NCBI GenBank assembly: GCA_945867285.1 | Contig: CAMBHX010000008.1 | Span: forward strand, 1-24,243 | DNA: 24,243 bases | DNA from: Sulfuricurvum sp. IAE1 | GTDB lineage: Bacteria > Campylobacterota > Campylobacteria > Campylobacterales > Sulfurimonadaceae | Direction of reading: 5' to 3' | Shown here: piece after piece, positions 23,947 to 24,243 of the stretch | Position numbering within the stretch: the first letter of the stretch is position 1 | Layout of the letters: the number at the start of each line of letters is the position of its first letter | Notes under the pieces: generated by a model | What the model was told of the DNA's origin: nothing | The model's database searches: none | The model's input: the letters and a program-made list of their open reading frames with translations, nothing else | Position numbers and translations under genes: made by a program

Positions 23947-24243
23947 TTAAATGATAAAAGAAATTTCATTTTTGTCACGCTCTTGATTCAAGATTTCTAA
24001 AAAAAGCTCACGACTTATCTCTTTGGCTCCCAAACTCTTGAGGTGGTCAGTGGGAACTTGGCAATCAATAAAAGTGCATCCTTGAGCTTTAAGTCTCTCA
24101 ACTAAAACAGCAAAAGCTACTTTGGATGCATCACTGACATGAGCAAACATCGATTCCCCACAAAATACTTTTCCCACAACTACGCCATATAAGCCACCCA
24201 CCAAAACACCTTCTTGATAGGCTTCTGCGCTGTGCGCATATCC
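23947..24243 (-). CDS. aat: Leucyl/phenylalanyl-tRNA--protein transferase (partial, C-terminal 98 residues)
   Basis: The 5' end lies beyond the window. The visible part reads GYAHSAEAYQEGVLVGGLYG, then VVVGKVFCGESMFAHVSDASKVAF and FIDCQVPTDHLKSLGAKEISRELFLEIL, the highly conserved C-terminal core of Aat. The enzyme adds Leu or Phe to N-terminal Lys/Arg of proteins, marking them for ClpS/ClpAP degradation (N-end rule). It ends with ISFII, 59 nt ahead of the transaldolase start; that gap holds no gene, only AT-rich sequence with a weak promoter-like CATAAT on the minus strand. Confidence 0.95.
   Translation of the reverse strand, partial: GYAHSAEAYQEGVLVGGLYGVVVGKVFCGESMFAHVSDASKVAFAVLVERLKAQGCTFIDCQVPTDHLKSLGAKEISRELFLEILNQERDKNEISFII

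Noticed and set aside
1..24243. CRISPR arrays, insertion sequences, rRNA genes, toxin-antitoxin pairs
   Set aside because: I looked for spaced direct repeats, transposase motifs, rRNA sequence and paired tiny ORFs and saw none.

Overview
The window looks like a stretch of a free-living member of the Campylobacterota (former Epsilonproteobacteria), probably close to Sulfurimonas/Sulfuricurvum. This is inferred from the flagellar order fliF-fliG-fliH followed directly by dxs, the tight biosynthetic string rplY-pth-lptG-lysA-HAD-pheA-hisC, the AT-rich DNA and the general look of the proteins. I cannot fix the genus. Coding density is very high. No gap exceeds 300 bases, and no insertion sequence, integrase, phage gene or CRISPR array is visible.

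Left part (1-2989, all minus strand): a three-gene unit reading ovoA-like sulfoxide synthase > PatB/OvoB-like PLP C-S lyase > MgtC/SapB membrane protein (cut by the window start). The two junctions are 8-nt overlaps with the same ATGATTGAG sequence. The first two genes are the expected pair for making 5-thiohistidine (the ovothiol core) from cysteine and histidine. The synthase lacks the C-terminal methyltransferase domain found in many OvoA proteins.

Middle part (3142-8811, plus strand): a membrane chemoreceptor with a C-terminal zinc-binding CZB domain, overlapping by 4 nt with pgaB, which overlaps pgaC by 4 nt, followed 2 nt later by pgaD. These are the deacetylase, synthase and small synthase subunit for poly-N-acetylglucosamine (PNAG). 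The outer-membrane porin gene pgaA is absent, and the chemoreceptor occupies the upstream end of the operon. In E. coli a CZB domain (in the cyclase DgcZ) links zinc to PNAG production, so a CZB receptor coupled to pgaBCD is the most striking arrangement here. A minus-strand tRNA-Pro(GGG) and pgeF (plus strand) close this part.

Right part (9781-24243, all minus strand, read right to left): aat (partial), transaldolase, pilT, then the packed string rplY-pth-lptG-lysA-HAD-pheA-hisC. After a 131-nt gap containing a perfect 10-bp palindrome comes fliF-fliG-fliH-dxs. It covers housekeeping (translation, aromatic/lysine/histidine biosynthesis, LPS export, isoprenoids), pilus retraction and the flagellar base. 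dxs and pgeF converge with a 17-nt tail overlap.
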